A DNA stretch of 64,000 nt, from positions 205,805 to 269,804 of the forward strand of contig JAVKHY010000004.1 in NCBI GenBank assembly GCA_031459765.1. Reading direction: 5' to 3'. A model generated the notes under the pieces. It did not search any database, was not told where the DNA came from, and saw nothing but the letters and a program-made list of their open reading frames with translations. Each line of letters begins with the position of its first letter. Position 1 is the first letter of the stretch. Positions 7,909 through 16,961 of this stretch are shown here, piece after piece. Origin of the DNA: Armatimonadota bacterium. GTDB lineage: Bacteria > Sysuimicrobiota > Sysuimicrobiia > Sysuimicrobiales > Kaftiobacteriaceae. Both the position numbers and the translations under genes were made by a program.

Positions 7909-8922
7909 GTGCGGATCGCCGTTGACGCCATGGGCGGCGACTATGCGCCCGGGGCCGTGGTCGCGGGATCGATTGCGGCGGTGCGCGAGCTGGGGGTGGA
8001 GGTCGTCCTGGTCGGCCCGGAGGCGCGCGTCCGGGAAGAGCTGGGCCGCCATCGCGACGCGCCGCCGCTGGCGATCGTGGACGCGCCCGAGGTGATCGAA
8101 ATGCACGAGCCGCCGGCGATGGCCCTGCGTCGGAAGAAGCGCGCCAGCATCGCCGTGGCCGTCGACCTGCTCCGCAACAAGGCCGCCGACGCGGTGATGA
8201 CGGCGGGCCACACCGGCGCCGCCATGGGGGCGGCCCTGCTCGGGCTGGGACGCATCGCCGGCGTCGACCGGCCGGCGCTGGCCGTGGTCCTCCCCACTAA
8301 GACCGGGCGGCCGACCATCCTCCTCGACGTCGGCGCCAACGTGGACTGTAAACCCCACCACCTGCTGCAGTTCGCCCTGATGGGGTCCGTCTACGCCAGC
8401 GCCGTGCAGGGCACATCCGCCCCGCGGGTGGGGCTGTTGAATATCGGTGTGGAGGAGGGCAAAGGCTCCGAGCTCACCCTGGCCGCCGGCGACCTGCTCC
8501 GGGGATCCGGACTGAACTTCATCGGCAACGTCGAGGCGCGGGACGTCTTCAACGGGGTCGCGGACGTCATCGTCTGCGACGGATTTGTCGGGAACGTGGC
8601 GCTGAAGTTCGGCCAGGGCCTGGCCCTGGCCATCCGCGACATCGTCAAGGGCGAACTGACCGGGCTGCGGGGCAAGCTCCTGCTCCTCTACCTGACCCCG
8701 CTGGCCGGCCGCGTTCGACGGATGTACCGCCGCATTGACTACCGGGAATACGGGGGCGCGCCGCTGCTGGGTATCGACGGCGTGGTGGTGGTGGCCCACG
8801 GCAGCAGCAACGCCCGGGCGATCCGCAACGCCATCCGGGTGGCCCAGGAGGCGGCGTCGCGCGGGTTGGTGGAGCAACTTCGTTCCCGGATGCCAGTTCT
8901 CGGGGTGAGCACCGGACCATGA
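7909..8922 (+). CDS. plsX: Phosphate acyltransferase PlsX
   Basis: 337 residues with a GTG start. It shows the N-terminal VDAMGGDYAPGAVVAGSIAA signature and conserved GHTGAAMGAALLGLGRIAGV, DVGANVDCKP and VCDGFVGNVALK segments. PlsX makes acyl-phosphate from acyl-ACP at the membrane surface, the donor for PlsY in phosphatidic acid synthesis. It overlaps fabH by 4 bp (ATGA). No plsY is in the window. Confidence 0.96.
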   Translation: MRIAVDAMGGDYAPGAVVAGSIAAVRELGVEVVLVGPEARVREELGRHRDAPPLAIVDAPEVIEMHEPPAMALRRKKRASIAVAVDLLRNKAADAVMTAGHTGAAMGAALLGLGRIAGVDRPALAVVLPTKTGRPTILLDVGANVDCKPHHLLQFALMGSVYASAVQGTSAPRVGLLNIGVEEGKGSELTLAAGDLLRGSGLNFIGNVEARDVFNGVADVIVCDGFVGNVALKFGQGLALAIRDIVKGELTGLRGKLLLLYLTPLAGRVRRMYRRIDYREYGGAPLLGIDGVVVVAHGSSNARAIRNAIRVAQEAASRGLVEQLRSRMPVLGVSTGP

Positions 8923-9929
8923 CCTCCCCCTCTCACCGTCCGACCAGGGGATCGACCGTCGCCGGCATCGGCCGCTATGTCCCGGAGCGTGTCCTGACCA
9001 ACAGGGATCTGGAACGGCTGGTCGAGACCACCGACGAGTGGATCGTGACGCGCACGGGGATCCGCGAACGGCGCATCGCCGCCGACGACCAGGCCAGCTC
9101 CGATCTGGCCGTGGAGGCGGCCCGGGAGGCGATGGCCGACGCCGGCGTCGCGCCCGACGACCTCGACCTGATCATCGTGGGCACGGCCACCCCGGACATG
9201 CTCTTCCCGGCCACGGCCTGTATCCTGCAGGACCGGCTGGGCGCCCGCCGGGCGGGCGCCTTCGACCTCTCCGCGGCCTGCAGCAGCTGGGTCTACGGCG
9301 CGGCAGTGGCCCACGGCTACATCGTCGGCGGACTGGCCGAAACCGTGCTGGTGGTCGGCGCGGAGACGCTTTCCAAGATCACGAACTGGAAGGATCGCGC
9401 CACCTGCGTCCTCTTCGGCGATTCGGCGGGCGCGGTGGTGATGCGGCCCAGCGAACCGGGACAGGGCTTTCTCTCCTTCCACCTCGGTGCCGACGGCTCC
9501 GGCGGGCCGCTGATCATCCTCCCGGCCGGCGGGTCGCGCCTGCCCGCCACCGCGCAAACCGTCGAGCGCGGGGAACACTACCTGCGGATGAACGGCCGCG
9601 AGGTGTTCAAGTTCGCGGTGCGTCTCATCCCGCGCGCCATTCAGGAAGCCGTCGACCGCGCCGGTCTGGCCCTGGAGGACGTGGACTGGTTCATCCCCCA
9701 TCAGGCCAACATCCGCATCATCGACGCGGCGGCGGAGCGACTGGGGCAGCCCCGGGAGAAGTTCTTCGTGAACGTGGAGCGCTACGGCAACACCTCCTCC
9801 GCCTCGGTGCCGGTGGCGCTGTACGAGGCGGTGCGGGCCGGTCAGATCCGCCGCGGCGATGTCGTCGTGCTCGTCGCCTTCGGCGGAGGGCTGACCTGGG
9901 CGTCGGCGGCGCTGCGCTGGACGAAGTGA
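8919..9929 (+). CDS. fabH: Beta-ketoacyl-ACP synthase III
   Basis: 336 residues, the standard length. The thiolase-fold triad is visible: Cys121 in LSAACSSWVYG, His in the PHQAN motif, and Asn in RYGNTSS. It condenses acetyl-CoA (or branched acyl-CoA) with malonyl-ACP to start fatty acid synthesis. The primer preference cannot be told from sequence. It overlaps plsX by 4 bp and fabD by 4 bp (GTGA). Confidence 0.96.
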   Translation: MTSPSHRPTRGSTVAGIGRYVPERVLTNRDLERLVETTDEWIVTRTGIRERRIAADDQASSDLAVEAAREAMADAGVAPDDLDLIIVGTATPDMLFPATACILQDRLGARRAGAFDLSAACSSWVYGAAVAHGYIVGGLAETVLVVGAETLSKITNWKDRATCVLFGDSAGAVVMRPSEPGQGFLSFHLGADGSGGPLIILPAGGSRLPATAQTVERGEHYLRMNGREVFKFAVRLIPRAIQEAVDRAGLALEDVDWFIPHQANIRIIDAAAERLGQPREKFFVNVERYGNTSSASVPVALYEAVRAGQIRRGDVVVLVAFGGGLTWASAALRWTK

Positions 9930-10873
9930 TCGCCTTCGTCTTCCCCGGGCAGGGGGCGCAGTACGTCGGGATGGGTCGCGAGTTGAGCCTCATCTTCCCC
10001 GAGGCCCACGAGGTCTTCGAGCGCGCGGACGGGATTTTGGGCCTGCCGCTGTCCAGGCTCTGCTGGGAAGGGCCGGAGGACCGGCTCCGTCAGACGGAGA
10101 TCACGCAGCCGGCGATTCTGACGGTCAGCGTGGCGGCGCTGGCCGTGCTCCGGCGGCGCGGGTACCGGTGCGACCTGGCGGCCGGGCTGAGCCTGGGCGA
10201 ATATTCCGCCCTCGTGGCGGTCGGGGCCCTGACGCTGGAGGACGCGCTCCCTCTGGTGCGCCAGCGGGGGCGATTCATGCAGGAGGCCACCGGCGCCCGC
10301 CGGACGGCGATGGCCGCCATCCTGGGTCTGGACGCCGAGGCCGTGGTCCAGATCTGCGAGCAGGCCCGGGTGAAGGGCGTCGTGGAGCCCTCCAACTTCA
10401 ACAGCCCGGGCCAGGTCGTCATTGCCGGCGACGAGGTGGCGGTGCAGGAAGGGATGGTCCTGGCCAGAGCCGCGGGGGCGCGGCGCGCCGTGTTGCTCCC
10501 GGTCAGCGCGCCGTTCCACACCAGTCTGATGGCCCCCGCTGCGGAGCGCCTGGCCCCCTTCGTGGAACGGCTCCCCCTGCGGGAACCGGAGGTCCCGGTG
10601 GTCAGCAACGTCACCGCCCAGGCCGTGCGCTCGCCGGAGGAGATCAAGCGGCTGCTCGTCCTGCAGGTCTCCCGCCCGGTGTTGTGGGAACAGTCCATGC
10701 GCGCCATGGGCCACGTGGAGACCTTCGTGGAGCTGGGTCCCGGCTCCACCCTGTCGGGACTGATCCGTAAGACCGTCCCGCAGGCGCGTGTCCTGCGCGT
10801 GGAAGACCGGGCCACCGCCGAGGAGACACTGGCCCGTCTGGAGGCGCAGGCGAAGATCCATGGGCCGGCTTGA
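9926..10873 (+). CDS. fabD: Malonyl-CoA:ACP transacylase
   Basis: 315 residues from a GTG overlapping the fabH stop; the frame is open upstream through fabH, but the protein starts at IAFVFPGQGAQYVGMGREL. The nucleophile elbow is GLSLGEYSAL (Leu in place of the more usual His before the Ser), and the catalytic His is in the VSAPFHTSLM segment. It loads malonyl groups onto ACP. It overlaps fabG by 14 bp. Confidence 0.95.
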   Translation: MIAFVFPGQGAQYVGMGRELSLIFPEAHEVFERADGILGLPLSRLCWEGPEDRLRQTEITQPAILTVSVAALAVLRRRGYRCDLAAGLSLGEYSALVAVGALTLEDALPLVRQRGRFMQEATGARRTAMAAILGLDAEAVVQICEQARVKGVVEPSNFNSPGQVVIAGDEVAVQEGMVLARAAGARRAVLLPVSAPFHTSLMAPAAERLAPFVERLPLREPEVPVVSNVTAQAVRSPEEIKRLLVLQVSRPVLWEQSMRAMGHVETFVELGPGSTLSGLIRKTVPQARVLRVEDRATAEETLARLEAQAKIHGPA

Positions 10874-11609
10874 GGGTCGGGTGGCGATCGTCACGGGGGC
10901 TTCGGGAGCCCTGGGCGGGGCCATCGCCAGGGCCCTGGCCGCCGAAGGCGCCGCGGTGATCGCCCATTACGCCCGGAACGCCGACGCCGCGGCGGTCCTG
11001 GTCGACGCCATCCGCCGGGGCGGGGGGCGCGCCGAGGCCGTGCAGGCCAACCTGGAGCGTCCGGAGGGCGCCGCCGATCTGGTCGCCTCCGCGCAGCGCA
11101 GCTTTGGCGGGCTGCACATCCTGGTGAACAACGCCGGGATCACCCGTGATATGCTCGTCCTGCGGATGAAGGAGGAAGACTGGCAGGCGGTCATCAATAC
11201 CAATCTGAGCAGCGCCTTCTACTGCATCAAGGCCGCGCTCCGAGAGTTCCTGCGGCAGCGCAGCGGGCGGATCATCAACATCACCTCGGTGGCGGGGCAG
11301 ATCGGGACGGTGGGACAGGCCAACTACGCCGCGTCCAAGGCGGGGCTGATCGGATTGACCCGGGCCGTGGCGCGCGAGGTGGCCTCCCGGGGGATCACGG
11401 TGAACGCCGTGGCGCCCGGCTTCGTCGAGGTCGGCCTCACCGAGCGCCTGCCGCCCGACGTGGTCCGCAGCTATCTGGAGCAGGTTCCGTTGGGGAGGGC
11501 AGGGAAACCTGAGGAGGTGGCGGCGGCCGTCGTCTTCCTCGCCTCGGACGACGCGGCCTACATCACCGGCCAGGTCCTCAACGTGGACGGCGGTCTGGTG
11601 ATGCGGTAG
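10860..11609 (+). CDS. fabG: 3-oxoacyl-ACP reductase
   Basis: 249 residues from the ATG at 10860; the frame extends upstream within fabD as a shadow. It is a short-chain dehydrogenase: Rossmann motif VTGASGALGGAIARAL, NNAGITRD, catalytic Ser-Tyr-Lys in TSVAGQIG...NYAASKAGL, and the C-terminal ITGQVLNVDGG. It performs the NADPH-dependent first reduction of the elongation cycle. The cysteine-free N-terminus and order between fabD and acpP are canonical. Confidence 0.95.
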   Translation: MGRLEGRVAIVTGASGALGGAIARALAAEGAAVIAHYARNADAAAVLVDAIRRGGGRAEAVQANLERPEGAADLVASAQRSFGGLHILVNNAGITRDMLVLRMKEEDWQAVINTNLSSAFYCIKAALREFLRQRSGRIINITSVAGQIGTVGQANYAASKAGLIGLTRAVAREVASRGITVNAVAPGFVEVGLTERLPPDVVRSYLEQVPLGRAGKPEEVAAAVVFLASDDAAYITGQVLNVDGGLVMR

Positions 11610-11638
11610 GGTAAACTGGTCCGGGGGTGGGAGACCCG

Positions 11639-11890
11639 ATGGCTTCCGTGTTCGATCGTGTCAAGAGTATCGTCGTGGAGCAACTGGGCGTCGCGGAAGA
11701 GGAGGTGACCCCGGAGGCCTCCTTCGTCGACGATCTCGGAGCGGACTCCCTGGACGTCGTGGAGCTGGTTATGGCCCTGGAAGAGGAGTTCGGCGTGGAG
11801 ATTCCCGACGAAGACGCCGAGAAGATCGTCACCGTCGGCGAGGCGGTGAAGTACATCGAGGCGCACGCCGGCGAGCACGCCGCCGAGTAA
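11639..11890 (+). CDS. acpP: Acyl carrier protein
   Basis: 83 residues from the ATG at 11639, preceded by a GGGGGTGGGAG ribosome-binding region; an in-frame GTG at 11627 is less likely. The protein is acidic and helical with the phosphopantetheine attachment motif [13 protein letters not shown] (Ser about residue 39). A TAAACT at 11612-11617, 22 nt before the start, could be an internal -10 element giving extra acpP transcripts. Confidence 0.97.
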   Translation: MASVFDRVKSIVVEQLGVAEEEVTPEASFVDDLGADSLDVVELVMALEEEFGVEIPDEDAEKIVTVGEAVKYIEAHAGEHAAE

Positions 11891-11930
11891 CCGCCCGCCT
11901 TTCGCTCCTGCCCTTCAGCTGGACGCTCCC

Positions 11931-13178
11931 ATGGCGCTCCATCGCGTAGCAGTCACCGGCATCGGTGTGGTCAGCCCCATCGGGACCGGCAAGGACCGGT
12001 TTTGGGCCGCGCTGGTCGCGGGCCAGAGCGGGGTGGGGCCCATCACGCGGTTCGACGCCAGCGGCTTCGAGACGCGGATCGCCGCGGAGGTCCGGGATTT
12101 CGATCCCACGAACTGGATGGACCGCAAGGAGGCCCGCCGGAACGACCGGTTCGTCCAGTTCGCCTACGCCGCCTGCCGGATGGCCCTGGAGGACGCCCGC
12201 TTCCAGATCACGCCCCGCAACGCCCACCGCGTCGGCGTGCTGATCGGGTCGGGGATCGGCGGGGCGGAGACCTGGGAGGAACAACACCGCATCCTGCTGG
12301 AGCGCGGCCCCGGCCGGGTCAGCCCCTTCTTCATCCCCATGATCATCATCAACATGGCCTCGGGGGTGGTTTCGATCCTGCTGGGGGCGAAGGGGCCCAA
12401 CAGCGCCGTGGTCACGGCCTGCGCCACCGGCGGCAACGCCATCGGCGACGCGGCCCGGATCATCCAGCGGGGCGAGGCCGACGCGATGCTGGCCGGCGGT
12501 TCCGAGGCCACCATCACCCCGCTGAGCCTGGCCGGCTTCTGCGCCATGAAGGCCATGAGCACCCGTAATAACGACCCCCAGCGTGCGTCCCGTCCCTTCG
12601 ACGCCCACCGCGACGGCTTCGTCATGGGCGAAGGGGCGGGGGTGGTGCTGCTGGAGAACCTGGAGCTGGCCCGGCGGCGCGAGGCGCCGATTTACGGGGA
12701 GATCGTCGGCTACGGCATGAGCGGCGACGCCTACCACATCACCCAGCCCGACCCGGGCGCCGACGGCGCGGCACGCAGCATCCGGAACGCCCTGCACGAC
12801 GCCGGGCTAGACCCTTCCGCCGTGGACTACATCAACGCCCACGGGACGAGTACGCCCTACAACGACAAGACGGAGACCCTGGCCATCAAGCGCGTCTTCG
12901 GGGAGCACGCCCGGAAGCTCGCCGTCTCCTCGACCAAGTCCATGACCGGGCATCTTCTGGGGGCCGCCGGCGGGGTGGAGCTGATCGCCTGCGCCCTGGC
13001 GCTCCAGCACCAGACGCTGCCGCCCACGATCAACTACGAGGTCCCCGACCCGGAGTGCGACCTGGACTATGTGCCGAACACGGCCCGGCGCGCCGACATC
13101 TCGGTCGTGATGTCCAACGCCTTCGGCTTCGGCGGCCACAACGCCATCTTGGTCATGCGCAAGTATGACGGCTCCTGA
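11931..13178 (+). CDS. fabF: Beta-ketoacyl-ACP synthase II
   Basis: 415 residues, standard for FabF. The Cys-His-His triad is visible: [12 protein letters not shown] (Cys), [14 protein letters not shown] (His) and [16 protein letters not shown] (Lys/His). It elongates acyl-ACP with malonyl-ACP. It is 40 bp after acpP and overlaps rnc by 14 bp, an acpP-fabF-rnc order common in Firmicutes and proteobacteria. Confidence 0.97.
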   Translation: MALHRVAVTGIGVVSPIGTGKDRFWAALVAGQSGVGPITRFDASGFETRIAAEVRDFDPTNWMDRKEARRNDRFVQFAYAACRMALEDARFQITPRNAHRVGVLIGSGIGGAETWEEQHRILLERGPGRVSPFFIPMIIINMASGVVSILLGAKGPNSAVVTACATGGNAIGDAARIIQRGEADAMLAGGSEATITPLSLAGFCAMKAMSTRNNDPQRASRPFDAHRDGFVMGEGAGVVLLENLELARRREAPIYGEIVGYGMSGDAYHITQPDPGADGAARSIRNALHDAGLDPSAVDYINAHGTSTPYNDKTETLAIKRVFGEHARKLAVSSTKSMTGHLLGAAGGVELIACALALQHQTLPPTINYEVPDPECDLDYVPNTARRADISVVMSNAFGFGGHNAILVMRKYDGS

Positions 13179-13923
13179 GACCGCGACCACCACTCCTTCC
13201 GGTGTGCTCCCGGATCGCGACGCTCAGCTGGCCCGCCTGGAAGACCGCCTCAACGTGCGCTTCCGCGACCGCCGGCTGCTGGACCTGGCGCTCCGCCACG
13301 GGTCCTTCGGGGCGGAGGGCCGGGGCGGCCGGCGCGAGAGCTACGAGCGGCTGGAGCTGCTGGGAGACGCCGTCCTCAACCTCGTGGTCTGCGACCACCT
13401 CTACCACCGCTATCCCGAGGCCACCGAGGGGGAGCTGGCCAAACTGCGCGCGCGGGTGGTCAGCGAACCCTATCTCGCCCGCATCGCCCAGCGGCTGGAT
13501 CTCGGGCGCTACATCCTGATGGGGAAGGGGGAGGAGAAGTCGGGCGGGCGCACGCGGCCCTCCATGCTGGCGGACGTGACCGAAGCGGTGCTCGGCGCGG
13601 TGTATGTGGACTCGGGCTTCGGCGTCGCCCATGCCGTGGCCACCCGCCTGCTGCAGGACGCCTTCGACGAACTGGAACGGCCGACCGAGGATTACAAGAG
13701 CGTCCTGCAGGAGCTGCTGCAGGAACGGGAGCACCGCCTGCCGCGATACCGGATCAGCAGCGTGGAAGGGCCCGACCACGCCAGGGTGTTCGTCGCCACC
13801 GTGGAGGTGGGCGGCCGCATGCTCGGCGAGGGGAGGGGACCGAGCAAGAAGCAGGCCGAGCAGGCCGCCGCCCAGGCCGCGCTCCAGCTCCTCCACCGCC
13901 GGGCGAAGCGGGGGCATCGGTGA
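13165..13923 (+). CDS. rnc: Ribonuclease III
   Basis: 252 residues. The signature [15 protein letters not shown] with the catalytic Glu/Asp residues is at about residues 65-80, the second catalytic Asp/Glu cluster in [13 protein letters not shown], and a C-terminal dsRNA-binding domain ([12 protein letters not shown]...[18 protein letters not shown]). It processes rRNA precursors and cleaves dsRNA. It overlaps fabF and the next HIT gene by 4 bp. Confidence 0.97.
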   Translation: MTAPETATTTPSGVLPDRDAQLARLEDRLNVRFRDRRLLDLALRHGSFGAEGRGGRRESYERLELLGDAVLNLVVCDHLYHRYPEATEGELAKLRARVVSEPYLARIAQRLDLGRYILMGKGEEKSGGRTRPSMLADVTEAVLGAVYVDSGFGVAHAVATRLLQDAFDELERPTEDYKSVLQELLQEREHRLPRYRISSVEGPDHARVFVATVEVGGRMLGEGRGPSKKQAEQAAAQAALQLLHRRAKRGHR

Positions 13924-14417
13924 GACACCTGTGGGCCCCCTGGCGGCTGGAGTACATCCAGGCGGAGAAGTCCGCCGGCTGCATCTTCTGTCTCGCCGCC
14001 GCCGGGATCGACCGCGAAGACTCCCTGGTCGTCGCCCACAGTCGGCGCGCCTTCGTCCTGCTCAACCTCTACCCCTACAACTCCGGCCACGTCATGGTCG
14101 CCCCCATCCGGCACAAGGCCGCCCTGCGGGATCTCGACGACGAGGAGCTGCTGGACCTGAGCCGGCTCGTGGATCGGACGGTCCGGGTACTGGAGCGGGT
14201 CCTGCGGCCGGAAGGGTACAACATCGGCCTGAATTTGGGCCGGGCCGCCGGCGCCGGCGTGGAGGATCACCTGCATGTGCACGTCGTGCCCCGCTGGGTG
14301 GGGGATACGAACTTCATGCCGGTCCTGGCCGAGACCAAGGTCCTCCCCGAGCATCTCCGGGCCACCCGGGCCCGTCTGGCAGAGGGATTTGCCGCACTGG
14401 CCGCGGAAGAACAATAA
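13920..14417 (+). CDS. HIT family protein, probable Ap4A phosphorylase/hydrolase type
   Basis: 165 residues with a GTG start. It begins with [13 protein letters not shown] and CIFC, a zinc-site start typical of the AP4A-phosphorylase-like HIT branch, and has the catalytic HIT triad in DHLHVHVVPRW near residue 120. HIT enzymes hydrolyse or transfer nucleotidyl groups from dinucleoside polyphosphates or AMP conjugates; the exact substrate cannot be deduced. It ends the lipid/RNA operon, translationally coupled to rnc. Confidence 0.85.
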   Translation: MRHLWAPWRLEYIQAEKSAGCIFCLAAAGIDREDSLVVAHSRRAFVLLNLYPYNSGHVMVAPIRHKAALRDLDDEELLDLSRLVDRTVRVLERVLRPEGYNIGLNLGRAAGAGVEDHLHVHVVPRWVGDTNFMPVLAETKVLPEHLRATRARLAEGFAALAAEEQ

Positions 14418-14439
14418 CCCCCCCTGATGGGCCGGTTCG

Positions 14440-15708
14440 ATGAAGACCGTCGGGCAGTTGATGGGGTCTCCGGTGATCTCCGTGGCGCCCACCGAAACGG
14501 TGGCTGCGGCCATCGCCCGCCTTCGCCAGCACGGCATCGGCGGGCTGCCCGTGGTGGAGCGCGGCCGCCTCGTGGGGATGGTCACCATCCACGATCTGCT
14601 GGGGCGGCCGCCGTACCGTCCCGTGCGTGAGGTGATGTCTCCGGCGGTCGGCACCGTGGCCCCGGGCGAACCGGTGACCACGGCCTACGCCCTGATGGAC
14701 GCTCACGGCGTCGACCGGCTGGCCGTGGTGGAGGGGAACACGCTGGTCGGCGTGGTGACCCGGGGCGATCTCCTGCAGGAGCTGGGCAAGCTCACCGACC
14801 CGCTGACGGAGTTGCCCTGGTCGGGCTCCCTCCGCCAGCACGGCGCCGATCTGCTGAAGGCCGGGCGGGAGATCGCCGTCCTCTTCATCGACCTGGACGA
14901 CTTCGGGATGGTGAACAAGCTCTACGGGCACGTGGTGGGCGACAACATCATCAAGGCGGTGGCTGCGCTGCTGCTGGGGCGCATCGATTCCGAAACCGAT
15001 TTTCTCTGCCGGTACGGCGGCGACGAGTTTGCCATCGTCACGACGCGGGACCTGGAGTCCGCGAAGCGTCTGGCTCAGGAGCTGCGCCAGGCTATCGCCG
15101 GCGTGGCGGTGCCCGGGGCCTCGCCCGGCGCCATCAGCGGGTCGATCGGCGTGGCCGGAGGGAAGCGGACCCAGGAACGGCAGGACGTGCACTACGAGGC
15201 GACGGTGGACGACCTGATCACCATGGCCAGTCGCGCCTCGACGATGGCGAAACGGACGCCGCAGCATGTGCTGCAGGGGGCGGCGCCCGCCCCCACGGCG
15301 GCCGCTGCTCCCTCGCCGCGGATCGGGATCCGCCGCGTGGATCTCCACGTCACCGCCCTGCGCGGGGTGGCCACGGTGGAGCTGGAGCACCGGGGCCGCC
15401 AGGTGAGCGGCCGGGCGGAAGGACCGGTCCTGGGGATGGGCGGACTGCGTCTGTTGGTGGAGGCGACGTTGAACGCCGTCCGCCAGTATCTGCCCCCGGG
15501 ATGGGAGGTCGCCCTGGAAGACCTGTCGCGCGCGACCGTGGGCGGATTGGAGGTGCTGCATGTCCTGCTGGTCGCCGCCACCCCGACCCAGGAGGAGCGC
15601 CTGCTCGGGTCGGCGTCGTTCGCCGCGGATCCCCATGAGGCCGCGGTCCGGGCGACGATGAAGGCGGTGAACCGGTTGCTGCTCCAGCGCATGGAAGTAC
15701 CGGCGTGA
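14440..15708 (+). CDS. CBS-pair/GGDEF protein with a novel C-terminal domain
   Basis: 422 residues. Residues 1-118 hold two CBS motifs (ligand-sensing, often adenine nucleotides). Residues ~119-290 form a GGDEF domain with an intact GGDEF at 193-197, so diguanylate cyclase activity is possible, but the usual TDPLTGLPNRR start is degenerate (TDPLTELPWSGS) and the RxxD inhibitory site lacks its Arg. After an Ala/Pro linker (about 285-305), residues ~308-418 form a mixed alpha/beta domain similar to the stand-alone protein at 33524-33925. It is soluble, with no membrane segments. It overlaps the M28 peptidase gene by 4 bp. Confidence 0.85.
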   Translation: MKTVGQLMGSPVISVAPTETVAAAIARLRQHGIGGLPVVERGRLVGMVTIHDLLGRPPYRPVREVMSPAVGTVAPGEPVTTAYALMDAHGVDRLAVVEGNTLVGVVTRGDLLQELGKLTDPLTELPWSGSLRQHGADLLKAGREIAVLFIDLDDFGMVNKLYGHVVGDNIIKAVAALLLGRIDSETDFLCRYGGDEFAIVTTRDLESAKRLAQELRQAIAGVAVPGASPGAISGSIGVAGGKRTQERQDVHYEATVDDLITMASRASTMAKRTPQHVLQGAAPAPTAAAAPSPRIGIRRVDLHVTALRGVATVELEHRGRQVSGRAEGPVLGMGGLRLLVEATLNAVRQYLPPGWEVALEDLSRATVGGLEVLHVLLVAATPTQEERLLGSASFAADPHEAAVRATMKAVNRLLLQRMEVPA

Positions 15709-16961
15709 GGCGCCGTCCCCTCCTGGCTCTGCCCGCCTTCGTCGCGGTCCTCCTGGCCGTCCTGGCCGGAGCGCTGGTTGCCCAGCCGCTGCCGGCGGCG
15801 TCGCCGGCTGCGGTCCTGGAGCACCTGCGGATCCTCAGCCAGCAGAACGGACCGCGCGCGGCGGGGACTCCGGGAGATCTGCGGGCCGTCGATTACGTGG
15901 CGGGGGAACTGGCCCGGATCGGCTACGCCGTGGAGCGGCAACCATTCCCCTTCCAGTACTTCGAAGAAACCCAACCTCCGCTGCTCACGGTGGTGGGGGA
16001 GGCTCCGCGGCGGCTGGCGCCCTCGACGATGCTGTACTCGGCCTCCACTCCGGAGGAAGGCATCGAAGCCGAGGTCGTCGCCGCCGGGCTGGGCCGCCCG
16101 GCCGACTTCTCAGGTCTCCGGGTGGAGGGGAAGATCGTCCTGGTCCAGCGGGGGGAGATCTTCTTCCGCGACAAGGTGGCCAACGCCGCCGCGGCGGGAG
16201 CGCTGGCGGTGCTGATCGTCAACAACCAGCCGGGGGGCGCCGTGGTGGGCACCTTGATGGCTCCGGCCAAGCTCCCCGCCGTGGCCATTTCGCAGGACGA
16301 GGGCCAGGACCTCCTGCGGCGGCTCGCCGCCGGTCCGGTGCGGGTCCGGCTCGTCGTGCGCACCATCTCCGAGGAACGGATCAGTATGAACGTCATCGGC
16401 GTCAGGCGCGGCACGGCGCTGCCCGGCGAGGTGGTGGTGGTGGGCGCCCACCGGGACTCGGTGCCGACCAGTCCGGGGGCCAACGACAACGCCTCCGGCA
16501 CCGCGGCCCTGCTGGAGGCGGGGAGGCTGCTGGCCGGGGTGCGCACCGCCCGCACCGTGCACGTCGTGGCCTTCGGCGCGGAGGAGCTGGGGCTGATCGG
16601 CTCCCGCTTCTACGCGCAGCATCCCCCCGGACGGATCGTGGGAATGGTGAACCTGGATATGGTGGGCCGCGGGGTGCTGTCCGTCGGGAACTCCAGCGAC
16701 GACACCACGCTGGTCGACCTCGCCGAACGGATCGCGGCCCGGCTGCAGCTCCCGGTGGCGAGGTTCAAACTGCGCAGCGGCGCCAGCGACCACGCCGCCT
16801 TCGAGGAAATCGGCGTGCCCGCCGTCTTCATCCACACCGGCGACGACCCGGCGATCCACACGCCGAACGACATCGTCGACCGCATCGATCCCCTCCTGGT
16901 GGCCAGGGCGGCGACGCTCGCCGCCCACGTCGCGCTGGAGGTCGCCGGCCCGTCGCGCTAA
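15705..16961 (+). CDS. Secreted M28 family metallopeptidase with PA domain
   Basis: 418 residues with a GTG start. An N-terminal signal peptide (RRRPLLALPAFVAVLLAVLAG) is followed by a protease-associated insert (about 120-210) and the M28 catalytic domain. Zinc ligands are visible: His/Asp in VGAHRDSVPT and GANDNASG, catalytic Glu-Glu in GAEELGLIG, Asp in NLDMVG, His in IHTPND. It is probably an exported aminopeptidase that feeds on peptides. Its stop codon overlaps that of the convergent CNNM gene by 4 bp. Confidence 0.9.
   Translation: MRRRPLLALPAFVAVLLAVLAGALVAQPLPAASPAAVLEHLRILSQQNGPRAAGTPGDLRAVDYVAGELARIGYAVERQPFPFQYFEETQPPLLTVVGEAPRRLAPSTMLYSASTPEEGIEAEVVAAGLGRPADFSGLRVEGKIVLVQRGEIFFRDKVANAAAAGALAVLIVNNQPGGAVVGTLMAPAKLPAVAISQDEGQDLLRRLAAGPVRVRLVVRTISEERISMNVIGVRRGTALPGEVVVVGAHRDSVPTSPGANDNASGTAALLEAGRLLAGVRTARTVHVVAFGAEELGLIGSRFYAQHPPGRIVGMVNLDMVGRGVLSVGNSSDDTTLVDLAERIAARLQLPVARFKLRSGASDHAAFEEIGVPAVFIHTGDDPAIHTPNDIVDRIDPLLVARAATLAAHVALEVAGPSR

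Noticed and set aside
9038..9925. Plus-strand frame upstream of fabD giving a 611-residue protein
   Set aside because: The first 296 residues are the out-of-frame reading of fabH. FabD homology begins at the GTG at 9926.
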